64,000 bases of DNA, from NCBI RefSeq assembly GCF_001310895.1, contig NZ_BAZS01000001.1, forward strand, positions 124,001 to 188,000. The letters run 5' to 3'. Each line of letters opens with the position of its first letter. Positions within the stretch are counted from its first letter, which is position 1. The stretch comes from Virgibacillus halodenitrificans JCM 12304 (lineage in GTDB: Bacteria; Bacillota; Bacilli; Bacillales; Amphibacillaceae). The notes beneath the pieces were generated by a model. It had not been told where the DNA came from. It did no database searches and was given only the letters and a program-made list of their open reading frames with translations. Shown here piece after piece: positions 45,733-54,468 of the stretch. The position numbers were made by a program, and so were the translations under genes.

Positions 45733-46680
45733 ATGCCACATAATCTGCAAGACAATCCACCTATAAAACATAGTCGATTTAATCTTGTTAAGAAAAGAAT
45801 GATGAAAAGCTGGCAGCTATATGTTTTTCTTATACCTGCCCTTACATACTTTATTATATTTCATTATATTCCAATGTATGGAGTACAAATTGCATTCAAG
45901 GACTTTTATGCAACAGAAGGAATACTGGGCAGTCCTTGGGTAGGTTTTGAGCATTTCACCAGGTTTTTTGATTCGTATTATTTCTGGAGACTGTTAAAAA
46001 ATACACTTCTTATCAACCTATATCAACTATTATTATTTCCGTTACCTATTATTTTTGCTCTAATGTTAAATGAACTTAGAAATGGACCATTCAAAAGATG
46101 GTCGCAGACACTGACATATGCCCCTCACTTTATTTCAGTGGTGGTAGTTGTAGGTATGCTTGTTGCATTTTTAGATCCGATTACAGGATTAGTAAACCAT
46201 CTTATTGTAGCTTTAGGTGGTGAATCGGTACCTTTCTTAACAGATCCTGATTGGTTTAGACATATTTACGTTTGGTCAGGAGAATGGCAATCATTAGGTT
46301 GGGGAACGATTATATATTTAGCTGCTTTGGCTGGGGTAAATCCAGAATTGCATGAAGCTGCAAAGGTGGATGGGGCTACTCGATTTCAGAGAATTATTCA
46401 TATTAATATACCATCGATTCTTCCAACGATTGTTGTCTTATTTATTTTGAACATTGGTAAGTTTATGTCCATCGGCTTTGAGAAAGTATTGCTGATGCAA
46501 AACTCTTTAAACTCAGAAACCTCTGATATAATACAGACTTTTGTTTATCAGACAGGACTATTAGAAGGTCAATATAGCTTTGCTGCGGCTATTGGTTTAT
46601 TTGATTCAGCTATTAACATTATATTACTTATTACAATTAATCAAATTGCGAGAAAAACTAGTGAGAATAGCTTATGGTAG
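45733..46680 (+). CDS. LplB-type sugar ABC permease
   Basis: The protein has 315 residues with about six membrane helices. N-terminal FLIPALTYFIIFHYIPMYG and QIAFKDFYATEGILGSPWVG are typical of the LplB/YteP family. EAA motif ELHEAAKVDGATRFQRIIHI. AAGGAGG precedes the ATG. It pairs with the LplC-like permease next. No dedicated ATPase is encoded, as is usual for this family, which borrows a shared MsmX-like ATPase. Confidence 0.94.
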   Translation: MPHNLQDNPPIKHSRFNLVKKRMMKSWQLYVFLIPALTYFIIFHYIPMYGVQIAFKDFYATEGILGSPWVGFEHFTRFFDSYYFWRLLKNTLLINLYQLLLFPLPIIFALMLNELRNGPFKRWSQTLTYAPHFISVVVVVGMLVAFLDPITGLVNHLIVALGGESVPFLTDPDWFRHIYVWSGEWQSLGWGTIIYLAALAGVNPELHEAAKVDGATRFQRIIHINIPSILPTIVVLFILNIGKFMSIGFEKVLLMQNSLNSETSDIIQTFVYQTGLLEGQYSFAAAIGLFDSAINIILLITINQIARKTSENSLW

Positions 46681-46693
46681 GGGTTGAATTGAA

Positions 46694-47587
46694 ATGAGCA
46701 ATCGAGGTATGTCTGATAAAGCATTTGATAAACTGAATACACTATTTGTTTTTTTAATTGTTGTAGTGATCATTTATCCTTTAATCTTTGTAATTAGTGC
46801 ATCCATTAGTGATCCTGCGGCGGTCAGCACAGGGGAAATGTGGTTATGGCCTGTAGATATTACTTTTGAGGGATTTAAATTAGTTTTTAATAATGATGCT
46901 ATTTGGTTAGGTTATAGAAATACTATTTTTTACACCATTCTTGGTACCTTAATTCATTTAATAATCTTACTTCCATGTGCGTATGCCTTGTCACGGAAAG
47001 AACTGATGGCAAAGAAATTTATACTATGGATTATCCTCTTTACAATGCTATTTAATGGTGGGTTGATTCCTACGTATTTATTAATAAAGTCATTGGGTAT
47101 GGTTGACACAATATGGGCCATTGTCATACCAAATGTAGTAGGAGCTTGGTCTATACTGGTAGCACGCGCATTTTTCCAACAAAGCATACCAGATCAACTA
47201 GTGGAAGCTTCAAAAATAGATGGAGCATCAGATTTTTATATTTTTGCTAAAATTGTACTTCCACTATCCTTGCCTATTATTGCGGTGATGGCTTTATTCC
47301 ATGCGGTAAGTTTATGGAACCAATACTTTATTGCATTAATTTATCTCTCAGATCAAAATTTATATCCTTTACAACTTATTTTAAGGGAAATCTTAGTAGT
47401 AAATGAAATTGGAGCTGATGGAGGAGGGGAAGCAGGCCTTGCGGAATCACTAGTTAATCAAGTGAAAACTGCTGGACTTGTGAAATATGCGGTGATCATT
47501 GTTTCGTCTTTACCATTATTAATAGTATATCCATTTTTACAAAGGTTTTTTGTGAAAGGTGTACTGATCGGTTCTGTGAAAGAGTAA
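46694..47587 (+). CDS. LplC/YtcP-type sugar ABC permease
   Basis: The protein has 297 residues with six membrane helices. Family motif YPLIFVISASISDPAAVSTGE, then an EAA loop with LVEASKIDGASDFYIFAKIVLP. It starts at ATG after GGGGTTG, a weak site 13 bases past the previous stop. Second channel subunit of the importer. Confidence 0.94.
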   Translation: MSNRGMSDKAFDKLNTLFVFLIVVVIIYPLIFVISASISDPAAVSTGEMWLWPVDITFEGFKLVFNNDAIWLGYRNTIFYTILGTLIHLIILLPCAYALSRKELMAKKFILWIILFTMLFNGGLIPTYLLIKSLGMVDTIWAIVIPNVVGAWSILVARAFFQQSIPDQLVEASKIDGASDFYIFAKIVLPLSLPIIAVMALFHAVSLWNQYFIALIYLSDQNLYPLQLILREILVVNEIGADGGGEAGLAESLVNQVKTAGLVKYAVIIVSSLPLLIVYPFLQRFFVKGVLIGSVKE

Positions 47588-47612
47588 TGGTGGCCACGTA
47601 GGAGGAATTTGT

Positions 47613-48230
47613 ATGAATACGATTTCAAGCGGTTTCTATAATTTTAGTTTATGGATATCAAGACTTGCTTACGTAAATCTATTGTGGATAGTCTTTTCGT
47701 TATTAGGTTTGGGCGTTTTAGGTTTAATGCCAGCAACTGCAGGCATGTTTGCTGTAATTCGAAAATGGGTTTTGGGAAGAGATGACATTCCTATTTTCAG
47801 CACTTTTTGGGGAACGTTTAAAAAAGAATTTCTTAAAATAAATTTAATTGGATATATTTTAATTTTAATTGGCTATGTTCTATATATGGAAGTGAGAATT
47901 TTATGGGTGCAGGAAAGCGCTGTATATATTCTTGCAGGCTTTGGAGTATTGGCTCTTATCTTCATCTATTCTATTGTATTGCTCTATATATTTCCGATCT
48001 TTGCACATTTTAAGTTAAATACGTTTCAATATATAAAATGGCCAGCAATCATTGGAATAGTGCATCCAATTTTGACAATAGTATTAGGCGGAGGGCTTCT
48101 TTTTCTACATTATTTAACTTACGTAACAATCCCTGCGTTATTGTTTTTCTTTGGAGGTAGTGTTACTGCATATGTTCTTACATGGGGGATATCGAAAACT
48201 TTTAACAAATATGAACAAACAGCCTCTTAG
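47613..48230 (+). CDS. DUF624 (YesL-like) membrane protein
   Basis: The protein has 205 residues with about five membrane helices (WIVFSLLGLGVLGLMPATAG, VLALIFIYSIVLLYIFPIFA and others). Matches the YesL/DUF624 family, regularly found next to LplABC-type importers. The role is unknown; an accessory to the permease is the usual guess. TAGGAGG precedes the ATG. Confidence 0.88.
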   Translation: MNTISSGFYNFSLWISRLAYVNLLWIVFSLLGLGVLGLMPATAGMFAVIRKWVLGRDDIPIFSTFWGTFKKEFLKINLIGYILILIGYVLYMEVRILWVQESAVYILAGFGVLALIFIYSIVLLYIFPIFAHFKLNTFQYIKWPAIIGIVHPILTIVLGGGLLFLHYLTYVTIPALLFFFGGSVTAYVLTWGISKTFNKYEQTAS

Positions 48231-48262
48231 CAAAAAAATCGGAGGAGAAGGGATTAGATCTT

Positions 48263-49018
48263 ATGAGTAAGTATCGGTTGTTAGCGTTAGATTTGGATGA
48301 AACATTACTAACAATAGATAAAAGGATTACTGATGAAACAAAAAAATGGATAAACAAAGCCATTGCAGAAGATATACATGTAGTGTTTGCGACTGGTAGA
48401 GGACTTCAAAAGATAGGTGATTTTCGAGAGGAGCTAGGGTTAAATTCTCCAATGGTACTTGTTAACGGAGCGGAAGTTTGGGGTGGCTCTAATAATCTGT
48501 TAGGCAGGTATTTTATTTCTAAGCAGGATATAAGAACACTTCATCAATTAGCAATGGAAGCAGAGGCCTTTTATTGGGGGTATAGTGTAGAAAGTTTAAC
48601 GGGGCCTGGAACATGGTGTGAGGAAATGTTTTACAGGAATTGGATGAAGTTTGGCATGAGACATGATGATCCTAACGTAATTCAGCAATTGAAATGCCAA
48701 CTTGAGAATGCCAAAACACTTGAAATTACTAGCTCTGGTGACACAAATATTGAGTTTTCCTTAAAGGGAATTACAAAGGAAAGTGGAATTCGGAAGGTAT
48801 GTGAGCATTTACAACTGGAAATGAAAGAAGTACTAGCGATTGGTGATAACTTAAATGACCTCAGACTTATTGAACATGCTGGGCTAGGCATAGCTATGGG
48901 AAATGGAGATGAAAAACTAAAAGCGGTTGCCGATGGGATAACAGATACCAATGAAAAAGATGGTGTAGCAAAAGCTATCCAAAGATATATTTTTGAAGTA
49001 AATGAGGAAGTTGTATGA
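48263..49018 (+). CDS. Cof-type HAD hydrolase
   Basis: The protein has 251 residues. HAD motif I LALDLDETLL (DxD nucleophile), motif II VFATGRG, motif IV IGDNLNDLRLIEHAG, followed by GIAMGNGDEKLK, the Cof/YidA pattern with a C2 cap. Dephosphorylates a small phosphorylated metabolite, probably a sugar or polyol phosphate formed by this pathway. GGAGGAG precedes the ATG. Confidence 0.92.
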   Translation: MSKYRLLALDLDETLLTIDKRITDETKKWINKAIAEDIHVVFATGRGLQKIGDFREELGLNSPMVLVNGAEVWGGSNNLLGRYFISKQDIRTLHQLAMEAEAFYWGYSVESLTGPGTWCEEMFYRNWMKFGMRHDDPNVIQQLKCQLENAKTLEITSSGDTNIEFSLKGITKESGIRKVCEHLQLEMKEVLAIGDNLNDLRLIEHAGLGIAMGNGDEKLKAVADGITDTNEKDGVAKAIQRYIFEVNEEVV

Positions 49019-49069
49019 GGTGTAACTAAAACTATTTAAATTTAAGTATAGTTGAGGAGTTCTATCATA

Positions 49070-49801
49070 ATGACATTAATTTTTGCGCATAGAGGAAGTG
49101 CCGGCACCCACCCTGAAAACACGTTTGCTGCATATTTGGAGGCGGAAAGAGTAGGTGTGGATGGTATTGAACTAGATGTACAATTAACAAAAGATAATCA
49201 GATTGTTGTAATCCATGACAGTACAGTTAATAGAACTACGAATGGAATCGGAAAAGTAAAAGATTACACGTTAGAGGAAATAAAACAACTTGATAATGGT
49301 TCATGGTTTGCACCTGAGTTTGATGGAGAAAAAGTTCCTACCCTTACTGAGGTTCTTAAATGGTTACAAACTAACAAATTACTTTTGAATATCGAGCTTA
49401 AAAATGAAACAAATATAGTACCCTACCTTGAGGAATTAGTTATTAAGGAAATTGAAAAACATAATCTAGTCGAAAGGGTAATTATTTCGAGTTTTAATCA
49501 TTACTCTATTAGAAAGATTAATAAGTTAAATTCAAAGATTGAGTGCGCAATTTTATTTCTGGAAAAACTATACGAACCTTGGAATTATGCAACCACCGTT
49601 GGAGCGAAGGGGCTGCATTCTTATAATCCTAAAACTAGTGATGCCATGATAAGGGAGGCACAGGAAAGAGGATATCCGGTTAGAGTTTTTACAGTGAATA
49701 AGGAAGAAAGAATGCAACAGTTAATAGCCCAAGGATGCTCAGCCATATTTACAGATTATCCTGAAAGGGCATTGCAAGTTAGAGAGGTGGTTCGTGGATA
49801 G
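49070..49801 (+). CDS. Glycerophosphodiester phosphodiesterase
   Basis: The protein has 243 residues. Catalytic motif FAHRGSAGTHPENTFAAY, metal-binding GIELDVQLTKD, then VIHDSTVNRTTNG, and C-terminal VFTVNKEERMQQL, all GDPD/UgpQ hallmarks. No signal peptide, so it is cytosolic. It cleaves glycerophosphodiesters to glycerol-3-phosphate and an alcohol. I start at ATG 49070 (GAGGAG upstream); a TTG at 49052 overlaps that ribosome site. Its place in an importer and oxidoreductase operon suggests that the imported compound is a glycerophosphodiester. Confidence 0.93.
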   Translation: MTLIFAHRGSAGTHPENTFAAYLEAERVGVDGIELDVQLTKDNQIVVIHDSTVNRTTNGIGKVKDYTLEEIKQLDNGSWFAPEFDGEKVPTLTEVLKWLQTNKLLLNIELKNETNIVPYLEELVIKEIEKHNLVERVIISSFNHYSIRKINKLNSKIECAILFLEKLYEPWNYATTVGAKGLHSYNPKTSDAMIREAQERGYPVRVFTVNKEERMQQLIAQGCSAIFTDYPERALQVREVVRG

Positions 49802-49816
49802 ATTGGAGTAGTTAAA

Positions 49817-50311
49817 ATGGAAGTTTTAAAATCAATTTTTATAGAATATGAGGTATATTTTCAGGTTTTAATTAGTGCAATACTTGGTTTTCTAATTGGA
49901 ATGGACCGTTCATCAAAACATAAACCAGCGGGTCTAAAAACATATACGTATGTTGCAGTAGCTTGTACATTGATTACTATTATTTCAATTCATAGTGTTA
50001 CAAGTTTTAGTAATCCAATCATGGGGACTCGTATGGACCCGATGCGTCTGGCTGCACAAATTGTTTCAGGGTTAGGTTTCTTGGGAGCAGGTGTTATTTT
50101 AAAGGATGGTCTTCAAGTAAAAGGTTTAACGTCAGCAGCTATGATTTTTTATGTAGGCGGTGTAGGGATAGGTATTGGAGCAGGATTTTATGGTTTAGTT
50201 ATTTTCTCAACAATTATTACATTTGTTTTAACAAAAATCGGCCTAATCTTTGAAAAACAAAATGTTATAAAAATAGATGAATTCTCTAAAAATCAACACA
50301 AAGTAAAATAA
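49817..50311 (+). CDS. MgtC family membrane protein
   Basis: The protein has 164 residues. N-terminal MgtC/SapB pattern: AILGFLIGMDRSSKHKPAGL, then KTYTYVAVACTLITII, and GLGFLGAGVIL. About four membrane helices; the C-terminal tail is short. MgtC proteins in pathogens affect magnesium limitation growth, ATP synthase and phosphate uptake. Finding it inside a catabolic operon with phosphodiesterases is unusual and suggests a link to phosphate or magnesium balance. Confidence 0.9.
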   Translation: MEVLKSIFIEYEVYFQVLISAILGFLIGMDRSSKHKPAGLKTYTYVAVACTLITIISIHSVTSFSNPIMGTRMDPMRLAAQIVSGLGFLGAGVILKDGLQVKGLTSAAMIFYVGGVGIGIGAGFYGLVIFSTIITFVLTKIGLIFEKQNVIKIDEFSKNQHKVK

Positions 50312-50327
50312 TGAGAGGGGTTATTGT

Positions 50328-51380
50328 ATGTTGAAAATTGGTGTAATCGGGGTTGGTTCCATATCCAATTCACATATCGAAGCTTATCTGAAGAATGAAC
50401 AAGTGGAGTTAACTGCTTTCTGCGATATTAATGAGGATAGGTTAAAGGAAAAAGGAGAACTATTTGGTGTAAAAAAGTTATATAAAAACTATGAGGAATT
50501 ATTGAAAGATGAAGGTATTGATGCGGTAAGTATTTGTACTTGGAATAATACTCACTCGGAAATTGCGATTTCTGCATTAGAAAATGACAAACATGTATTA
50601 GTTGAAAAACCGTTAAGTATGAATGTAGAAGAAGCCTTAGCTGTGGAAGCAGCTGTTGAAAGAACAGGTAAAATACTTCAAGTAGGCTTTGTTAGAAGGC
50701 ATGGAGATAATACAAGAGTACTTAAAACCTTTATAGATAACAACCAATTAGGTGAAATTTATTATGCAAAGGCTTCTTGTATGAGAAGGTTAGGGAATCC
50801 TGGTGGCTGGTTTAGTGATATTACAAAATCAGGAGGAGGTCCGTTAATTGATCTTGGGGTTCATATGATTGATACATGCTGGTATTTAATGGGCAAGCCA
50901 AACCCTGTTTCAGTAAGTGGAAATAAATATTCTAAATTAGGAAACCGCAGTCATATTAAAAATTTATCTTATTACAAAGCAGCAGACTATGATGCTAAAT
51001 TAAATGATGTGGAAGATCTGGCAAACGCATTGATACGATTTGAGAATGGTCAATCGCTCTATATAGACGTCAGTTTCACACTTCATGCCAAAAGTGATGA
51101 GGTAAAGATTCAATTATTTGGAGAAAATGGTGGAGCAGAGATCGAGCCAGAGTTAGCGTTGATTGCAGAACAGCATGATACCATTCTAAATATTACTCCT
51201 CAAATAGATAATTTAGGATTTAATTTTTCAAAAGCTTTTTCAAATGAGATTAATCATTTTGTTGAATGCTGTTTAGAAGGAAAAGAAACAATTGCCCCTG
51301 TTAGCGATGGGGTGCAACTAATGAGGATTTTACAAGCCATATATGAATCTGCCGTAAAAGAAAAAGAAGTATATTTATAG
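50328..51380 (+). CDS. Gfo/Idh/MocA oxidoreductase 2
   Basis: The protein has 350 residues. NAD-binding IGVIGVGSISNSHIEAY, EKP motif KHVLVEKPLSMNVEEA, substrate domain GGPLIDLGVHMIDTCWYLMG with the HMID catalytic-like pattern. GAGAGGGG precedes the ATG. One of three paralogues of this family in the operon, so the pathway probably passes through two or more oxidation or epimerisation steps, as in 3-keto-sugar or inositol routes. Confidence 0.93.
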   Translation: MLKIGVIGVGSISNSHIEAYLKNEQVELTAFCDINEDRLKEKGELFGVKKLYKNYEELLKDEGIDAVSICTWNNTHSEIAISALENDKHVLVEKPLSMNVEEALAVEAAVERTGKILQVGFVRRHGDNTRVLKTFIDNNQLGEIYYAKASCMRRLGNPGGWFSDITKSGGGPLIDLGVHMIDTCWYLMGKPNPVSVSGNKYSKLGNRSHIKNLSYYKAADYDAKLNDVEDLANALIRFENGQSLYIDVSFTLHAKSDEVKIQLFGENGGAEIEPELALIAEQHDTILNITPQIDNLGFNFSKAFSNEINHFVECCLEGKETIAPVSDGVQLMRILQAIYESAVKEKEVYL

Positions 51381-51412
51381 CAGTTGGCTTGAAGTGATTA
51401 GGAGGGAAGGTA

Positions 51413-52135
51413 ATGGCCGTTATTTTTGTGATAAAACCAGTAGAAAATTACTGTATAAACAGTACACACTGGAAAAAAATAAATTCCAATAGTGAATGGA
51501 ATGTTGAACAAAAATTGGAACAAACAGAAAATATTGTAGCAACATACAGTGATGCACAATTTCATGAAGTACTAGCCGAGGGGTATGATGTTTATGTACC
51601 GTCGAGCCTCATTACTGACGATTACTGTGGGAGTTACAACAACCTTTATACTTATTTTGAATTGGAAAATTACCCTTTTTTTAAAAAATTAAAAGATGTA
51701 ATAAAAAAAGATGAAAACAAAAAAGGAGTATTTAGGTTTAGAAGAAAAGTAAGTGAAAAAGAACAAAAAACGATTAGCAGTGATTTATATGTATTAAACT
51801 TTGTATTTGGTGATATAGAAAATGTGGAATTCGCCCACTCGGATAGGGGATATGAGCCTTTCCATGTTATCTTGCTTGTGCACTATATTAATGGAACTTT
51901 CGCTCATTTGGAATACACTTTTACTGATGAAGACTCCATCGAATTTGATTGGAGTGGTCTTAAAAGAATAATTGAATTTGACGGAAATGAAATGAACCCC
52001 GTTAAAACTAATGATCAATCTTCCAGTTTAATGTTATATACAGATACAATTTTATCTACTGCTTGCCAGGTAAATGAGGAGTTAATGACTAAATTAAATA
52101 GTTTTAAGCGATTAGTGGATGAGGGGGGTTTATAG
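51413..52135 (+). CDS. Unknown protein resembling the substrate half of Gfo/Idh/MocA enzymes
   Basis: The protein has 240 residues. No signal peptide, membrane segment or NAD-binding motif. Parts look like the C-terminal half of Gfo/Idh/MocA proteins: RFRRKVSEKEQKTISSDLYV, then LNFVFGDIENVEFAH, a beta-rich VILLVHYINGTFAHLEYTF and IIEFDGNEMN. The Rossmann domain and EKP motif are missing. TAGGAGGG precedes the ATG. Its last base overlaps the GTG of the next oxidoreductase, so the two are likely coupled and may form a complex. The family match is by eye only. Confidence 0.55.
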   Translation: MAVIFVIKPVENYCINSTHWKKINSNSEWNVEQKLEQTENIVATYSDAQFHEVLAEGYDVYVPSSLITDDYCGSYNNLYTYFELENYPFFKKLKDVIKKDENKKGVFRFRRKVSEKEQKTISSDLYVLNFVFGDIENVEFAHSDRGYEPFHVILLVHYINGTFAHLEYTFTDEDSIEFDWSGLKRIIEFDGNEMNPVKTNDQSSSLMLYTDTILSTACQVNEELMTKLNSFKRLVDEGGL

Positions 52136-53109
52136 TGAAAGTTGGAATGATGAGTTTTGCACACATGCACGCGCATAGCTATGCCAATAGTCTGCTAAAG
52201 CTGCCTAATGTAGAATTAGTGTGTATATTTGATGACGAAGAAGAGAGAGGTAAAGATGCAGCAAAAAAATACGGTACAGAGTATGTTAGTGACCAAGAGA
52301 CATTTCTAAATAGAGAGATGGATGCAGTTATAATCTGTAGTGAAAATAGCAAACATAAGGAAATGGTAGTGAATGCTGCTAAAGCCAAAAAAAATATATT
52401 ATGTGAAAAACCAATTGCAACTACACTTAAAGATGGAGAGGAAATGATTCGGGTATGTGAAGAGAACGGAGTTATACTACAAATTGCATTTCCCGTACGT
52501 TTTAATTCATCAATACGCCAGCTTAAAGATATGATAAGTAAAGGAGAACTTGGAAAGATTATTGCCTTCCGAACAACCAACCGCGGTCAGAATCCAGGTG
52601 GATGGTTTATTGATAAGCAAGCATCAGGAGGCGGGGCTGTTCTCGATCATACCGTACACATGGTTGATGTTATGAGATGGTGTATAGAAAAGGAAGTAAA
52701 AAAGGTAGATGCTTTAGTAGATTCATATTTTCATGATATTCCAATTGATGATGCCGGTCTTCTGACTTTAGAATTTGAAAATGGAGTAATTGCTTCCCAT
52801 GATGCCAGCTGGTCGAAATTTTCGGCATACCCTACATGGGGTGACGTTACAATAGAGGTTATTGGTACAAAGAAAACTGTAAAAGTAGATGCTTTACAGG
52901 AGCATCTTCGTATGTATGAAGAAGATAGTAAACCACTAAAACATTTATTTTATGGCAATAATATGGACTTTGATCTAATTAAAGATTTTGTTGACTGCGT
53001 GAAAGAAGGAAGAGAACCCTCGATAACAGGTTATGATGGATTAAAGGCATTAGAAGTGGCTTTAGCTGCCTATGATGCTAGTGACAGTAAAAGTACTGTT
53101 TATTTATAG
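52135..53109 (+). CDS. Gfo/Idh/MocA oxidoreductase 3
   Basis: The protein has 324 residues. Starts at GTG 52135, overlapping the previous stop by one base (GGGGGG ribosome site). The N-terminus VGMMSFAHMHAHSYANSL replaces the usual GxGxxG with a His-rich variant (SFAHMHAH). EKP motif NILCEKPIATTLKDG and substrate motif GGAVLDHTVHMVDVMRWC are normal. The changed nucleotide loop is seen in a subgroup of these enzymes. Last gene of the operon; a perfect hairpin follows. Confidence 0.92.
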   Translation: MKVGMMSFAHMHAHSYANSLLKLPNVELVCIFDDEEERGKDAAKKYGTEYVSDQETFLNREMDAVIICSENSKHKEMVVNAAKAKKNILCEKPIATTLKDGEEMIRVCEENGVILQIAFPVRFNSSIRQLKDMISKGELGKIIAFRTTNRGQNPGGWFIDKQASGGGAVLDHTVHMVDVMRWCIEKEVKKVDALVDSYFHDIPIDDAGLLTLEFENGVIASHDASWSKFSAYPTWGDVTIEVIGTKKTVKVDALQEHLRMYEEDSKPLKHLFYGNNMDFDLIKDFVDCVKEGREPSITGYDGLKALEVALAAYDASDSKSTVYL

Positions 53110-53125
53110 TTAATAAAGTTGCATT

Positions 53126-53162
53126 AGAACATGCCCAAGAGGCAACCTCTTGGGCATGTTTA
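53126..53162 (+). terminator. Terminator of the oxidoreductase operon
   Basis: A 15-bp perfect stem (53128-53142 with 53146-53160, core TGCCCAAGAGG) around CAA. Only a short T run follows. It may serve both strands, as galM converges on it. Confidence 0.8.
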
Positions 53163-53186
53163 CTTGTTTGTGGCTAGGCTACCAGA

Positions 53187-53331
53187 ATGAGAGAAGGCCA
53201 CGTCCAAATGAGAGAGCCCCGCCTCAAATGAGAGACACGCGCATTCAAATGAGAGACACCCGCACCGAAATGAGAGAGCCCTCCCCCAAATGAGAGAGCG
53301 CCGCATCCAAATGAGAGAGCCGCACACCTAA
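53187..53331. repeat. Family B 20/21-bp periodic array, ATGAGAG
   Basis: Seven ATGAGAG cores start at 53187, 53208, 53228, 53249, 53270, 53290 and 53311 (spacings 21, 20, 21, 21, 20, 21). Spacers are C-rich on this strand and share no long identity. The array lies between the convergent oxidoreductase operon and galM. Confidence 0.9.
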
Positions 53332-53368
53332 AACGACCCGCCACAACTCATCCTCCCACTCTACTTAA

Positions 53369-54403
53369 TCATTCCACATCAAATAGAAAGGTTGTCGTTT
53401 TCTTATATGTTTCTTCAGCTTCAAGCTGTATTCCCGGAAAGCCTTCATGCTCCAATGAAGCAGGTGATCCTTGTGTTTCAAAACACACGCCGAGGTGCTT
53501 TCTGGAACTGCCTGCAACGAGTTGCAAACCTTCCTCCAGTCCATTTCCGGTGTACATAACCATGCCAGGCTGATCCGTGGTGATTGTCATCGACCGACCA
53601 CTGCCGGACTCTGTCACTTTTACCTGCTCCGTTGCATCTTTCTTAAAGATAAAATAATGGTCATAGCCATTACCGACAAGCCGGTTCTGTGGATGTGCGG
53701 ATAATATGCCATCCTGCAATTTTCGCCCACTTCGGAAGTCAAATGGGGTATTGCCAACCACCAGTTTCCGACCAGTTGGAATCATCTCTTTATCTAATTC
53801 AACAAATTCATTACTGGCAATTCGAACATGGTGTCCGGCAATGGTTTCTTTTAAATTGCCACTTAGATTAAAATAACTGTGGTTTGTCATCGTCAAAACA
53901 GTAGATTGATCTGAATCAGCTTCGTAATCGATTACCAGTTCGTTGGCATTTGTTAGCGAATAAGTCACCGTAACGCGCAAATTCCCAGGGTATCCGCCTT
54001 CTCCATCAGGGCTTTCATGAGTGAGTTTTACGCCGACTGCTCCATCCGTAGAAAAGGTTTCTGCATGCCAGACAACATGACTGAATCCGTGCTCTCCGCC
54101 ATGGAGGTGGTGCTTTCCTTCATTTGTGTCCAATTCGTAACTTGTTCCATTTAATTCAAAGGAAGCATTGGCTATTCTGCCTGCAACTCTTCCAATCACA
54201 GCGCCAAAGTAATTTGGGTTTTCCGCGTATTCCTCCAGATTTTCATAGCCAAGTACGATGTTTTCCTTATTGCCATGCTTGTCTGGTGCGATCAGCTTCG
54301 TGATAACCCCACCAAAATTCAGGATGCTCACTTCCATGCCATGATCGTTTGTTAGCGTATATTGCTTCCATTTATTTACGACCTGTTTTGATGTAATATG
54401 CAT
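53369..54403 (-). CDS. galM: Aldose 1-epimerase
   Basis: The protein has 344 residues. Interconverts alpha and beta galactose or glucose. Conserved HHLHGGEHGFSHVVWHAE, TNHSYFNLSG with catalytic His, and the C-terminal catalytic Glu in ETQGSPASLEHEGFPGIQLEA. The ATG at 54403 has GGAGAGGGG upstream; the frame extends to 54430 but without a better site. Last gene of galK-galE-galT-galM. Confidence 0.95.
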   Translation of the reverse strand: MHITSKQVVNKWKQYTLTNDHGMEVSILNFGGVITKLIAPDKHGNKENIVLGYENLEEYAENPNYFGAVIGRVAGRIANASFELNGTSYELDTNEGKHHLHGGEHGFSHVVWHAETFSTDGAVGVKLTHESPDGEGGYPGNLRVTVTYSLTNANELVIDYEADSDQSTVLTMTNHSYFNLSGNLKETIAGHHVRIASNEFVELDKEMIPTGRKLVVGNTPFDFRSGRKLQDGILSAHPQNRLVGNGYDHYFIFKKDATEQVKVTESGSGRSMTITTDQPGMVMYTGNGLEEGLQLVAGSSRKHLGVCFETQGSPASLEHEGFPGIQLEAEETYKKTTTFLFDVE

Positions 54404-54468
54404 TATTTTTCCCCTCTCCACTTGATGCAAAAATAACGGGCAGACGTCATCTACCCGTTATCCTATTT

